Shown here: piece by piece, positions 52,807-62,348 of the stretch | Layout of the letters: every line of letters starts with the position of its first letter | How positions within the stretch are numbered: position 1 is the first letter of the stretch | Source: Planctomycetota bacterium | GTDB taxonomy: Bacteria > Planctomycetota > UBA1135 > UBA2386 | Direction: 5' to 3' | Length of the DNA stretch: 64,000 nt | Assembly: GCA_025459175.1 (NCBI GenBank) | Contig: JALORC010000057.1 | Location: 1 to 64,000, forward strand | Translations under genes and position numbers: made by a program | Notes under the pieces: generated by a model | Database searches by the model: none | What the model saw: the letters and a program-made list of their open reading frames with translations, nothing else | Told to the model about the DNA's origin: nothing

Positions 52807-53655
52807 ATGGAGACGGGGACTTCGGATCTCTCACGGGTGTTCGCGCGGCAGATCGCCGAGCGCAAGATCGAACTGCCGCCGATGCCCGGCACCGCGGCCG
52901 AGGTCATGAACCTGTGCCAGCAGGAGACCACCGATGCCGCGAAGCTGTCGGCGGTGATCCACAAGGACCAGACCATCGCCTCCAACGTGCTGCGGGTCGC
53001 CAACTCGGCGGCCTACGCCGGTCAGGTCGCCTGCTCGTCGCTGCAACAGGCGGTGAGTCGGCTCGGCATGCAGCTGATCACCGAGATCGCGATGGCGGTG
53101 TCGGTGCGCGGCCGCATGTTCGGCAACAAGACCTGCGCCGAGCTGCTGGCGGCGCTGTGGAAGCACTCGGTGTTGACCGGCTTCTTCACCAAGGAGATCG
53201 CACGGCTGCGGCGGCGCAACGTCGAGATCGCGTTCCTGGGCGGCCTGCTGCACGACGTCGGCAAGGCGGTGCTGCTGAACAACGTCGACAAGGTGATCGG
53301 CAAGGACGAACTGGCGCTGCCGGTTGCCTACCTGCTGGAGGCCACCGAACAGCAGCACGTGCCGGCCGGGGCGCTGCTGGCCAAGGAGTGGAAGCTGCCC
53401 GAGCAGGTCGCCGAGGCGATCGCGTGCCATCACGACACCGCGGCCGCGACCCGCTTCGCCGACATGGCGATGACGGTCGCGCTGGCCGACGTGCTGGCGC
53501 ACTGGACGGCGCCGTCGGTGCTGGCGGTGCCGCTGTCCTCCGAGCAGTTGCGCCAGCACCCGATGCTGGTCGGACTCAATCTCTACCCCGATCAGCTGGA
53601 CGGTCTGCTCGCGCTGCGCGATCGGGCCCTGTTGGTCACCGAGGGCATGCGATGA
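52807..53655 (+). CDS. HDOD-domain protein
   Basis: A 282-residue HDOD protein: LPPMPGTAAEVMNLCQQETT near 23-42, VLRVANSAAYAG near 61-72, and FLGGLLHDVGKAVL with an intact HD pair H149-D150. HDOD domains are regulators, and many lack catalytic residues, so an intact HD is of interest. Its ATG at 52807 (52795 in the same frame is an alternative) follows a divergent secreted-protein gene by 134 bp. It is coupled by ATGA to a pyridine nucleotide transhydrogenase. Confidence 0.9.
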   Translation: METGTSDLSRVFARQIAERKIELPPMPGTAAEVMNLCQQETTDAAKLSAVIHKDQTIASNVLRVANSAAYAGQVACSSLQQAVSRLGMQLITEIAMAVSVRGRMFGNKTCAELLAALWKHSVLTGFFTKEIARLRRRNVEIAFLGGLLHDVGKAVLLNNVDKVIGKDELALPVAYLLEATEQQHVPAGALLAKEWKLPEQVAEAIACHHDTAAATRFADMAMTVALADVLAHWTAPSVLAVPLSSEQLRQHPMLVGLNLYPDQLDGLLALRDRALLVTEGMR

Positions 53656-55079
53656 ACGAGCAGCACAGCGAGTGGGACGTGGTCGTGATCGGCAGCGGCC
53701 CGGCCGGCCAGAAGGCCGCCGTGCAGGCGGTGAAGGCCGGCAAGCGGGTCTGCCTGATCGAACGCGAGGTCGGGGTCGGCGGCGCCTGCGTGCACCGCGG
53801 CACCATCCCGAGCAAGACGTTGCGCGAGACCGCGCTGCATCTGACCGAGTTGCGCAACCGCCTCGGGCGGCACGTCAAGGTCGAGATGCCGCCCGACCTG
53901 CAGCTGGCGAGCCTGATGGATCGCATGCAGAGCGTGATCAACGCCCACGTCGGCTACCAGACGCGGCAGATGCAGCGCAACGGCATCGTGCAGCTGCACG
54001 GCCGGGCCCGCTTCGTCGATCCGCACACGGTCGCCGTCGAAGGGGTGCGCGGCGAACGTTCGCTGGTGCGCGGCGCCGTCGTCGTCATCGCCACCGGCTC
54101 GCGGCCGCGCACGCCGGCCGACGTGCCGGTCGACCACGAGTACGTCTACGACAGCGACTCGATCCTCAGCATGGCCTACCTGCCGAAGTCGCTGACCGTG
54201 CTCGGCGGTGGGGTCATCGCCTCGGAATACGCGACGATCTTCGCCGCGCTCGGCGTGCAGGTGACGATGATCGACCGCGCCGAGCGACCGCTGGCGTTCC
54301 TCGACCGCGAGATCCTCGATCGCTTCGTCGAGTCGTTCGAGGCGCATCCGGGCTGCGCGTTCCTCGGCAGTGCGAAGGTGCAGAGCGTGGCCTGGAACGG
54401 CGTCGACGCGGTCGTGACGACGCTGGCCAACGGCTGGGAGATCAAGAGCGAACGCCTGCTGTGTGCACTCGGCCGGGTCGCCAACGTCGAGGACCTGGCG
54501 ATCGACCGCGCCGGCCTCGCCATCAACGAACGTGGGCACGTGCCGGTCGACGGCGACTGCCGCACCGCGGTCGGGCACGTGTTCGCGATCGGCGACGTGA
54601 TCGGGCCGCCGTCGCTGGCCTCGGCGGCGATGGAACAGGGGCGGCGGGCGATGTGCGCCGCGCTGAAGCTGCCGGTGCGCAAGGACTGCGACCTGATCCC
54701 GACCGGCATCTATACGTTGCCGGAGATCTCGAGCGTCGGCATCGACCTCGCCACCGCGCAGCAGCAGGGGCTCGACGCGGTGGTCGGCCGCGCCAAGTTC
54801 GCCGAACTGGCCCGCGGCCAGATCGCCGGCACGCCGGACGGCTTGCTGAAGCTGGTCATCGACGCCGGTTCGCTGCGCATCCTCGGCTGTCAGATCGTCG
54901 GTGAAGGCGCGACCGAACTGGTGCACCTGGCGCAGATGGCGATGATCACCGGTGCCGACGCGACGCTGTTCGTCGAGAAGATCTTCAACTTCCCGACCCT
55001 CGCCGAGGCCTATCGCGTCGCGACGCTGGATGCGCTCGAGCAGCTCGCCGAACGGGCGCGCCTGCAGCCGCAGGGTTGA
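53652..55079 (+). CDS. sthA: Soluble pyridine nucleotide transhydrogenase
   Basis: A 475-residue flavoprotein of the disulphide-reductase fold. It has GSGPAG at 14-19, ACVHRGTIPSKTLRETAL with a single Cys where dithiol reductases have CxxxxC, the NAD-domain GGGVIASEYATIFAALG, and the FAD end VFAIGDVIG. The absence of the second redox Cys identifies SthA/UdhA, which moves hydride between NADPH and NAD+. The ATG overlaps the HDOD stop. It converges on a ChaN-like gene with 7 bp between the stops. Confidence 0.93.
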   Translation: MNEQHSEWDVVVIGSGPAGQKAAVQAVKAGKRVCLIEREVGVGGACVHRGTIPSKTLRETALHLTELRNRLGRHVKVEMPPDLQLASLMDRMQSVINAHVGYQTRQMQRNGIVQLHGRARFVDPHTVAVEGVRGERSLVRGAVVVIATGSRPRTPADVPVDHEYVYDSDSILSMAYLPKSLTVLGGGVIASEYATIFAALGVQVTMIDRAERPLAFLDREILDRFVESFEAHPGCAFLGSAKVQSVAWNGVDAVVTTLANGWEIKSERLLCALGRVANVEDLAIDRAGLAINERGHVPVDGDCRTAVGHVFAIGDVIGPPSLASAAMEQGRRAMCAALKLPVRKDCDLIPTGIYTLPEISSVGIDLATAQQQGLDAVVGRAKFAELARGQIAGTPDGLLKLVIDAGSLRILGCQIVGEGATELVHLAQMAMITGADATLFVEKIFNFPTLAEAYRVATLDALEQLAERARLQPQG

Positions 55080-55086
55080 TGCCCGG

Positions 55087-55869
55087 TCAGCGCCGGGACC
55101 CGCCGGGCAGCAGGTCGGCGAACCACCACAGGCCGCCGTCGCTGCGTCGCAGTGCGGCAGGTGGCAGCCCGGTGGTGGCGGCGGCCAGCAGGGCCGGCAC
55201 CGGCTCGCCGCCGACAGCGGTGGCCGGCAGTCCGACCCGCGCCACCAGATCACCGTGACCGCGCAGGTGCGCCTGGCCGATCCAGACCACGATCAGCCGC
55301 GACGGGTAGGCGGCGGCCAACGCGGTGACGTTCGCCGCGATCGCACGATCGCGTTCCGCCAACGGCAGGCGCGGCGTGGGTTCGAGCGCGTGCACGGGCA
55401 ACTGGTGCGTGCGCGCCGTGCGCAGCAGTTCGCGCCAGTGCGGCGCATCGACCGCCGGATCCTCGAGCCAGTGGGCCGGCCAGCGCCGTCGCATGACGGT
55501 GAGCAGTCGGGACTCGTCGCCGTGGCCCGCCAGGTATTCGGCGACCGCCGCTTCGTCCTGCGTGCCGATCGCCTCCAGCGCCAGCACCGGACGCTGGCCG
55601 GTGCGCAACAGCGCGGCGAGCAGCTCGCGCTGCAGCCGGTGCAGGCGTTCGCTGCCGTGGTGGTCGCCGAGCCAGAGCACACGCTGCCCCGACAGCCCGG
55701 CGAGCAACCCGGTGGTCGTGGTCGCCGCCGTGAAGCGGTCGCCGGCGCTGCGCTCGAACGCGGCCCGGTAGTCGCGCAGGTCGACGGGGCCGTCGTGCCA
55801 GCCGAACCGGCTCGGCGTGCAGCCGTGAGCCAGCAGCGCGAGGATGACGGCGTGCTCGAGGCGGGGCAT
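55087..55869 (-). CDS. ChaN-like haem-binding family protein
   Basis: A 260-residue protein with an N-terminal hydrophobic stretch ending AHGC17, a possible lipoprotein signal with a weak lipobox. It then has RVLWLGDHHGSERLHRLQRE and PVLALEAIGTQDEAAVAEYL, matching the ChaN/Tiki-like fold (GEHHD and E-motif), and IVVWIGQAHLRG near 193-204. ChaN proteins bind haem and have been linked to iron uptake. No iron-uptake genes are near. It diverges from an SDR gene at very close range. Confidence 0.72.
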   Translation of the reverse strand: MPRLEHAVILALLAHGCTPSRFGWHDGPVDLRDYRAAFERSAGDRFTAATTTTGLLAGLSGQRVLWLGDHHGSERLHRLQRELLAALLRTGQRPVLALEAIGTQDEAAVAEYLAGHGDESRLLTVMRRRWPAHWLEDPAVDAPHWRELLRTARTHQLPVHALEPTPRLPLAERDRAIAANVTALAAAYPSRLIVVWIGQAHLRGHGDLVARVGLPATAVGGEPVPALLAAATTGLPPAALRRSDGGLWWFADLLPGGSRR

Positions 55870-55900
55870 GATGCGGCGCCCCAAGCTGCACGAGGTGCCT

Positions 55901-56704
55901 GTGATTCGCAAGGTCGGTGTCGTTCGGTCCGTTCCCTCCCTGCGCGGCAAGCGCTGTCTCGTGACCGGCGGCGGTTCCGGCATCGGCGCCGGCATCGCCC
56001 GGGTGCTGGCCAAGCACGGTGCGTCGGTCGCGGTGCTCGGTCGGCGCAAGGCGCCGCTGCAGAAGATCACCGCCGAGCTGCGCGCCGCCGGGGTCGAGGC
56101 GGCAGCGGTGGTCGCCGACGTCACCGATCGCAAGGCGATGGCGCGCGCGGTCGGCCGAGCCAGCAAGGCGCTCGGCGGCCTCGATGTGCTGGTCAACAAC
56201 GCCGGCATCGGTGGTCCGAACGGCTGCGCGTTGCCCGGTCCCGATCGTTGGCACGAGATCGTGCGCACCAACCTCGACGGCGTGTTCTTCGCGACCACCG
56301 CGGCGCTGCCGCACTTGCCCGACGGCGGCCGCATCGTCAGCATCAGTTCGGTGCTCGGCCGGTTCGGGGTGCCGGGTTACACGGCCTACTGCGCCAGCAA
56401 GCACGGCGTGCTCGGCTTCACCAAGGCGCTCGCGCTCGAACTGGCGCCGCGCCGGATCACCGTCAACGCGATCTGTCCGGGTTGGGTCGACACCGACATG
56501 GCGGCGGCCGGCATGCAGCTGATGGCCGACGGACTCGGCATCGACTTCGAACAGGCGCGCAAGCAGGCGATGGCGGCGGTGCCGCTGGGTCGGATCCTGC
56601 AGCCCGAGGAGGTCGGCGAACTGGTCGCATGGCTGTGCTCGCCGGCGGCAAGTGGCATGACCGGGCAGGGGCTCAGTCACTGCGGCGGCCAGGTCATGTG
56701 GTGA
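55901..56704 (+). CDS. Short-chain dehydrogenase/reductase (FabG-like)
   Basis: A 267-residue SDR: GGGSGIGAGIA near 23-33, NNAGIGG, a Ser in SISSVLG, and the Tyr-Lys pair Y163 and K167 in AYCASKHG. It resembles 3-oxoacyl-ACP reductase or 3-hydroxybutyrate dehydrogenase. GTG at 55901 has GAGG 5 nt upstream and clears the divergent gene's start by 31 bp; ATGs at 55868 or 55871 would overlap that start. Substrate is not determined. Confidence 0.88.
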   Translation: MIRKVGVVRSVPSLRGKRCLVTGGGSGIGAGIARVLAKHGASVAVLGRRKAPLQKITAELRAAGVEAAAVVADVTDRKAMARAVGRASKALGGLDVLVNNAGIGGPNGCALPGPDRWHEIVRTNLDGVFFATTAALPHLPDGGRIVSISSVLGRFGVPGYTAYCASKHGVLGFTKALALELAPRRITVNAICPGWVDTDMAAAGMQLMADGLGIDFEQARKQAMAAVPLGRILQPEEVGELVAWLCSPAASGMTGQGLSHCGGQVMW

Positions 56705-56836
56705 AGTCCCGCAGTGGGACGCGCGGTGGCGCCGCTGCCAAGGTCGCCACGCCGCGCCGCGTCGTGATCTCGGCCGCCAGACGTTCCGTCGTGCAGTAGC
56801 CTGCATCGCCGGAGCCTCGCCTTCGGCCAACTGCCG

Positions 56837-57772
56837 ATGCGATCCTTCGTCCTGCTGTCCACCGTCGCGCTCGCCGCGTGCGCGACCTCCACTCCGTCCG
56901 AAGCGTGGCACGACCTGCAGCGCGAACGCCTGCAGCGTCTGCACGAGCCGCGCGAGGCCGCCGACTCCGTGGCTGCGGTGATCGCCGCGACCCCTGGCAG
57001 CGGCGAGCAGGAGCCACGCAAGATCGACCAGCGGGAACCCGGCCGCGCCGGCCAAGGGCCGCGGCGTTATCGCACCTCGCTGCAACCGCTGTCGGTGCGC
57101 GCCACCGTCGGCGTCGGCAACGTGGCCGCGCGCGTGCGTGGCACCCGTCTCGACGACCGCGCCGATGCGCGCTTCGTCGGCGTCGCCGTCGACGCCGGCA
57201 ACGGGGCGGCGGTGCAGGCCGACCTGTGGTCGAGCGACCAGGAACTGTTCGCCGGTCGCCGCATCAACGACGGCGTCGCGCCGGCCGATGCGGATGCCGG
57301 GCTGTCGGGCATCGACGTGTTCCCGCACGTGCGGCTCGATCCGTTCGAGGGTGCGTTCACGATGCCGGTGCGGCTCGGTGCATTCGCCGACTGGCAGGTG
57401 CTCGATCACGACACCGCCGGGGTCGAGCGCGAGTGGCTGTCGATCGGACCTCGCATCGTGCTCGAGCCGTGCCTGCGACTGCTCGGCGACGACGACGACT
57501 CGCTGTCGCTGTTCGTGCGGCTCGGCGGCGACGTCGGCGCGGCATGGTTCGAGGAACGCTTCCGCAACGGCGACGACCGCGACCACACGCTGCGGTTGGG
57601 CGGGGAACTCGGCGGCGGGCTGCGCGGCAAGTTCGGCAGCCTGCAGCTCGAGGCCGGCTATCGGGTGCAGCATGCGCGCCTCGACGGCACCGACACGTCG
57701 CTGCTCGGCGATCGCGATGGGACCGAGCTGCAGCGGCAGCAGGTGTTCCTCGGCTTCGGGTGGATCTACTAG
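56837..57772 (+). CDS. Outer-membrane-like lipoprotein of unknown function
   Basis: A 311-residue lipoprotein (LAAC, C15). Residues 20-75 are charged and low in complexity. From about 80 on it alternates polar and non-polar residues in short strands, ends in an aromatic (FLGFGWIY), and has periodic aromatic/Gly turns (LRLGGELGGGLRGKFGSLQL). This suggests a small beta barrel or beta-sandwich attached by lipid to the outer membrane. No family is recognised. It is 132 bp past the SDR gene. Confidence 0.7.
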   Translation: MRSFVLLSTVALAACATSTPSEAWHDLQRERLQRLHEPREAADSVAAVIAATPGSGEQEPRKIDQREPGRAGQGPRRYRTSLQPLSVRATVGVGNVAARVRGTRLDDRADARFVGVAVDAGNGAAVQADLWSSDQELFAGRRINDGVAPADADAGLSGIDVFPHVRLDPFEGAFTMPVRLGAFADWQVLDHDTAGVEREWLSIGPRIVLEPCLRLLGDDDDSLSLFVRLGGDVGAAWFEERFRNGDDRDHTLRLGGELGGGLRGKFGSLQLEAGYRVQHARLDGTDTSLLGDRDGTELQRQQVFLGFGWIY

Positions 57773-57918
57773 ACGGCTGGCGATTCGACGTCTTCGACCC
57801 GCCTGCGTTGGAGCCGGCGCCCGCAGCGGGCGCGGCTCAACGGCGACGACAGGGCGCATCGCGACGAAGCGCTGACACATGGGGCGCGGCGAGGGCGGTA
57901 TCCTCTGCCCCCACTGCC

Positions 57919-59322
57919 ATGGCATCGCCTCGCCCCTCGGTCGTGTTCCTGCTGGGTTGCCTGTCCTGGTTGCCGGCGCAGAACGGCGTCGAGGTGGTCG
58001 AGCCGGAGTTGAAGGCGCCGCGCGGCAAGGTGCTCGAGTGGAAGAGTGCGCAGGGCAAGACATACTGGTATCGCCTGCCGAAGGAGATCGAGCCGAAGGT
58101 GCCGCCGGACCTTGTGCTGATGCTGCACGGCACGGGCTTGGACCATCGTTGGAGCTTCGCGAACTACCCGGTGGCCGGCGAGTTCCGCAAGCGCGACATC
58201 GTGGTGTCGCCGGACGGCGTCACGCCGGGCCACGGCGAGACGTTCAACTTCGTGCAGGGGCCCAAGGACGGCGAGCAGATCGTGGGGTTGATCCGCGACT
58301 TCAAGCAGCGCTTCCCGATCGGGCGCGTCTACCTGTACGGGCACAGCCAGGGCGCGTTCTTCTGCTATTGGTTCGCGGGCGAGCATCCCGAGCTGATCGA
58401 CGGCATCGTCGCGCACGCCGGCAACGTGCTCGATGTGAAGCACGGCAAGCTGGCGAAGCAGAAGGTCGCGATCGGCATCCTGCACGGCCGGGCCGATGCC
58501 GTGGTGCCGGTCGAGTGCGCGGTGCGCACCGAGCAGATCTATCGCGAGCAAGGTTACGAGAAGCTGAAGCTGGAGATCGTCGACGGGCTCACCGAGCAGA
58601 GCGGGCACTGGCCGCTGCCGGTGCAGGTCGCGGCGATGCTGGAGTGGCTCGATCAGGTGTCGACGCTGTCCGCGGTGCAGGCGGTGCGCTCGGCGGCGAG
58701 CGAGCTGCAGAAGGCGTGGCCGGATCTGGCCGTGGTGGCCGAGCAGATGGCCGTCGCGCGCAAGCTGATGGCGAAGGCCGCGGAAGCGGACAAGAAGGTG
58801 CTGCCGGCGCAGCTCGACGCGATCGGCAAGCTGATCGATCGGCTCGCGCTGCTGCACGCCGAGGCGCTGCTGAAGGAGCCGGCGGTCAGTGATCCGAAGG
58901 CCGGCTACGGGGCCTGGGCGACGGAGTTCGGATTGCTCGATCGGGCGTTCGCCGAACACGCCGGCTGGAAGAAGGCGATGAGCAAGCCGCGCGACCTGGC
59001 GCAGAAGCACGACAAGCTGCTCGAGAAGGCGCAGAAGGGGCTCGGCAAGCCGAGCAAGGACAGCCGGGCCGCCGCGGTCAAGGCGCTCGAGGACGCGTTC
59101 CTCGCGCGCGCGGCCGACGGCATGCACGGGGGGCTCGCGAAGGCGGTCGCCGATGCCGCGGAGGACGAACTGGCTCAGCGACTGCAGGCCCTGCAGAAGA
59201 CGCGGCAGGAAGACCGGCAGGCGGCGAAGCAGGCGATCGCCTTGCGCCAGCAGGGCGCCATCGACGAGCTGAAAACGGCGTGGCCCGAGCTGTTCCCGGC
59301 CGCGGCCGCCGACGGCAAGTGA
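57919..59322 (+). CDS. Exported alpha/beta hydrolase with long helical tail
   Basis: A 467-residue protein with a signal peptide (FLLGCLSWLPAQ). The hydrolase core spans about 40-250: VLMLHGTGLDHRW (oxyanion region), GHSQGAFF with Ser143, a probable Asp in HGRADAVVP, and His in SGHWPLP. It resembles LpqC/polyhydroxyalkanoate depolymerase-like and phospholipase/carboxylesterase proteins. Residues about 255-460 are a Lys/Ala/Glu/Leu-rich helical tail with no hydrolase match, maybe a coiled coil or substrate-binding arm. The start ATG at 57919 restores the signal peptide. Confidence 0.82.
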   Translation: MASPRPSVVFLLGCLSWLPAQNGVEVVEPELKAPRGKVLEWKSAQGKTYWYRLPKEIEPKVPPDLVLMLHGTGLDHRWSFANYPVAGEFRKRDIVVSPDGVTPGHGETFNFVQGPKDGEQIVGLIRDFKQRFPIGRVYLYGHSQGAFFCYWFAGEHPELIDGIVAHAGNVLDVKHGKLAKQKVAIGILHGRADAVVPVECAVRTEQIYREQGYEKLKLEIVDGLTEQSGHWPLPVQVAAMLEWLDQVSTLSAVQAVRSAASELQKAWPDLAVVAEQMAVARKLMAKAAEADKKVLPAQLDAIGKLIDRLALLHAEALLKEPAVSDPKAGYGAWATEFGLLDRAFAEHAGWKKAMSKPRDLAQKHDKLLEKAQKGLGKPSKDSRAAAVKALEDAFLARAADGMHGGLAKAVADAAEDELAQRLQALQKTRQEDRQAAKQAIALRQQGAIDELKTAWPELFPAAAADGK

Positions 59323-59358
59323 GCGCAGCCACCCGGTCGCGCCGGGGCTGCCGTGGCA

Positions 59359-60156
59359 TCACGGCGCGGTGGTCGGTGAGCGGGCGAACTCGCTCCGCAG
59401 CGCGGTGACCAGATCCTGCAGCACGACCGGGTCGTCGACGCGCGAACCGTGGCGCAGTTCGCGATAGCGCGCGAGCTGCACCGCCGCCGCGTCGCGCAGC
59501 ACCACGTCGTCGGCGTGTTCGCCGGCGTCGGCGGCCACCGCATAGACGAAGCGGCCGGTCGGCGACGCGAAGGTCGGGATCTGCACGAACCGGCGCGGCG
59601 CAGGCTTGCCGGTCGCATCGTCGGCGACCGCGGCCGCGGTGACGAAGAACTCGATCGCGTGCCGCGGGTAGCCGAACAACAGGCCCTGGCCGCGATGGCG
59701 GTCGAGCTTCGGCATGCGTTCGACGACGGCCATCACCTCGGCCGGATGGGTGTCGGGCAACAGGCCGTAGGGGGCGAAGAACGGCGCCTGGTCGCGCAGC
59801 ACCGTCGCCAGCGCGCGCCGGTCGACGACGTAGGCCATCGCCGCGCGTTTGCCGTCGTGGACCTGGTGGAACACGTGCACATCGGCCCATAGTTCGTCGT
59901 TGCGCCACGGTGCGAGCGCCTTGCGAGCGGTGGCGATGGCGCCGAGGTCGGGGGCGGCGACCTCGATCCAGCGCTGCCAGAACCCCTCGCTGACCGGCTT
60001 CAGGCCACCGGCCAGCGTGAACAGCGCCTCACCGTCGAGCGCGGCGAGCAGCAGCGGCGCGGTCTCCGGCGGCAGCGCGGGCGCTGCCGGCGGGCGCGCG
60101 AAGCAGGCGGTCAGCAGCAGCGGCAGCAGGCCAGGGTGGAAGCGGCGACTGGGCAT
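59359..60156 (-). CDS. Lipoprotein of unknown function
   Basis: A 265-residue lipoprotein (LLLTAC, C18). The mature part is mixed alpha/beta with WRNDELWADVHVFHQVHDGK, AMAYVVDRRALATVL and a C-terminal helix. I recognise no family. It converges on the hydrolase gene with 36 bp between and diverges from the next secreted-protein gene by 79 bp. The ATG at 60156 is used since it precedes the signal directly. Confidence 0.68.
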   Translation of the reverse strand: MPSRRFHPGLLPLLLTACFARPPAAPALPPETAPLLLAALDGEALFTLAGGLKPVSEGFWQRWIEVAAPDLGAIATARKALAPWRNDELWADVHVFHQVHDGKRAAMAYVVDRRALATVLRDQAPFFAPYGLLPDTHPAEVMAVVERMPKLDRHRGQGLLFGYPRHAIEFFVTAAAVADDATGKPAPRRFVQIPTFASPTGRFVYAVAADAGEHADDVVLRDAAAVQLARYRELRHGSRVDDPVVLQDLVTALRSEFARSPTTAP

Positions 60157-60235
60157 CGGTGCAGTGTGCCGGCCGTGCGGCTCGGGTTCCGCTGCCGGGT
60201 GCGGAACTCCGGCTGGCGCACCGGCACCCGGCGGC

Positions 60236-61339
60236 ATGCAAGCGATCCATGCAGTCAGTGCCGCCTTGTTCGTGTTCGCCGTTCCGGCCCAGTCCTTCGT
60301 CGTCGTCCCGAACGGCTACGAGAACCTCGAGGGCACCAGCGCCGCGCGCACGCCGTTCGGCTGGAGCGCCGGTCGGGTGCAGTATCTCGTCGACGGCAGC
60401 CAGCTCTGCCAGTCGGTCGCCCTGATCAGCAACCTGCGGTTCCGCCTCGACGGCGGCAACTTCAACGTCGATGCACCGACCGCGAAGACGTTCCAGTGCA
60501 CGATCGATGCCTACGAGGTGCCGATCGGGCCGGCGGCGATGTCGGCGACCTGGACCAACAACATCGGCAGCGCGGTCGCGACCCCGGTCTACAACGGCCC
60601 GCTGCAGGTGCCGGCGGCGCTGCGCCAGCTGCCGTATCCGAATCCGTGGGTGCTCGACATCGCGCTGCCGCAGCCGCTGCTCTACACGCGCGCGAACGGC
60701 AACCTGCTGCTCGACATCACGGTCACCGGCGGCACCGGCGACAACTGGCCCGCGGACGGGTTCTTCTTCCACGCCACCGAGGCGCGTGGCGAGGTGACGA
60801 AGATCCACGAGGACCCGGCGTGCAGCAGCGCCAGCGGCACGCTGACGATCGACGTGCCGCAGGTCGCCGGCAACGGCGTGCTCGGTGGCTCGCTGCAGGT
60901 CACGCACAACGCGGTCGCGGCGCCCGGCGCCACGCTCGACTTCGTGCTGCACGTGCTGTCGCTGGAGAACCGGCAGCTCGGTGGGTTGCCGCTGCCGGTG
61001 TCGTTGGCCGCGCTCGGGGCGCCGACCTGTCTGCTCAACGTCGATCCGCAGCTCGGGGCGCTGGTGCCGACCGCGAACGGCGGGCAGACCTGGACGCTGC
61101 CGTCGGTGCCGTCGGCGGTCGGGGTCGCGCTGTTCACGCAGGCGGTCGCGATCGACTTCGCCAACGGTGGCTTCGTGCCGTCGCGGGTCAGCTACCAGGT
61201 CCGCGTCGGTGACGTGGTGGCGCCGGCCGGGCCGGCGCAGATGGTGCACCGGTCGAACTACACCGGGCAGAGCACCGGGGCGCTGTCGCCGACGGGGTTC
61301 TACGGGATGGTGGTCGGGTTCACAGGCACGTTCCAGTGA
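60236..61339 (+). CDS. Secreted beta-rich protein of planctomycete type
   Basis: A 367-residue exported protein (signal 1-19, ending VPAQS). The mature chain is beta-rich: FGWSAGRVQYLVDGSQL, ISNLRFRLDGG, and further sheets toward GFYGMVVGFTGTFQ. The design resembles secreted proteins found in large numbers in planctomycetes, with no known function. It lies between two minus-strand genes. No lipobox or C-terminal sorting signal is clear. Confidence 0.75.
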   Translation: MQAIHAVSAALFVFAVPAQSFVVVPNGYENLEGTSAARTPFGWSAGRVQYLVDGSQLCQSVALISNLRFRLDGGNFNVDAPTAKTFQCTIDAYEVPIGPAAMSATWTNNIGSAVATPVYNGPLQVPAALRQLPYPNPWVLDIALPQPLLYTRANGNLLLDITVTGGTGDNWPADGFFFHATEARGEVTKIHEDPACSSASGTLTIDVPQVAGNGVLGGSLQVTHNAVAAPGATLDFVLHVLSLENRQLGGLPLPVSLAALGAPTCLLNVDPQLGALVPTANGGQTWTLPSVPSAVGVALFTQAVAIDFANGGFVPSRVSYQVRVGDVVAPAGPAQMVHRSNYTGQSTGALSPTGFYGMVVGFTGTFQ

Positions 61340-61358
61340 GCGGGCGGGCGGGCGCTCT

Positions 61359-62348
61359 TCAGGCTGGATCCGCTGCGTCGAGCTGCAGACGGCGGCGGGC
61401 GGCCGCAGCCACGTTGGTGGCGAACCCGTTCGCCAACTCGAGCAGGCGCTCGCGCACGCCGGGCCGATCGAGCAGGCAGTGTGCGATGCAGCGTTCGCGG
61501 TAGCTGCCGTGGCCGTCCCACAGGCCGTCGATCAGCAACGGGATCGCGGCCGCGGGGTCCAGACTGCGCAGCGACTCCAGCACGCGCCAGCGTTGCGCTC
61601 CGTTCGGCGCGGCGGCGTATGCGGCCTCGCTCCATGGCAGCGGCGGTGCAACGCGCCGAGGTTCTGCGGGCTGGTCGGGTGCGTCGGTGTTCGATGCCGG
61701 TGGTTGCGAGCTGCATGCCGGCGCCTGGTCGAGCCGTGGGCGCACCCGTTCGTGCCAGCCGAGCCGGCGCCACATCGGGTGCGCGGGCCCGGTGGCGAGC
61801 AGCGTCGTCAGTGCTTCGTCGTCGAGACGCGCGAGCCACTGCGACCATGCCGCCGCCGCGGGAGCGTCCGGTGGGGGCTCGAAGTCGAGCTCGTGCCAGT
61901 GGAGCTGGGTCAGCGCATCTTGCCAGTGCCGGCCGGTGAACACGTGCTCGCGCAGGAACGCGAGTGCGTCGGCATGTCCCTGCCCGGCGAGGTCGCCGAG
62001 CAGGTGGAACGCGCCGAGGCGAGTGCACTCGTCGGCAGCGCTCTCCGCCGGGGTCGCTATCGGCAGTGCTGCCACCCAGCGCAGCCAATGGGTGAGGTCC
62101 GGGGCGAGCTTCTGCACCAGTTCCGCATGGGCTTGGTGGTTGTGGGTGAGGTCGCCGGCGGTGAACAGGCAATGGAGCAGGATCGCGCGCGCGGTTTCGA
62201 TCGGCATCACCAGCAGTTCGCGCACGGCGTCGCCGCGCCCACGCTGCAGGCGGCCGAGCAGGGTGTGCGGTGGATCGATCGCGGTCGCGGTGTGGTCGGC
62301 GCCGGGCGACGCGCGTGCAGGCGCTTGGTTCGGGTCGGGCCCGGTCAC
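61359..62348 (-). CDS. Hypothetical protein with helical repeats at the C terminus
   Basis: A 329-residue cytoplasmic-looking protein. The last 90 residues (RWRVLESLRSLDPAAAIPLL then LIDGLWDGHGSYRERCIAHC) resemble HEAT-like helical pairs. The front part is alpha-helical with no family. Its ATG overlaps the stop of the small membrane protein gene upstream (ATGA). The function is not recognised. Confidence 0.6.
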   Translation of the reverse strand: MTGPDPNQAPARASPGADHTATAIDPPHTLLGRLQRGRGDAVRELLVMPIETARAILLHCLFTAGDLTHNHQAHAELVQKLAPDLTHWLRWVAALPIATPAESAADECTRLGAFHLLGDLAGQGHADALAFLREHVFTGRHWQDALTQLHWHELDFEPPPDAPAAAAWSQWLARLDDEALTTLLATGPAHPMWRRLGWHERVRPRLDQAPACSSQPPASNTDAPDQPAEPRRVAPPLPWSEAAYAAAPNGAQRWRVLESLRSLDPAAAIPLLIDGLWDGHGSYRERCIAHCLLDRPGVRERLLELANGFATNVAAAARRRLQLDAADPA

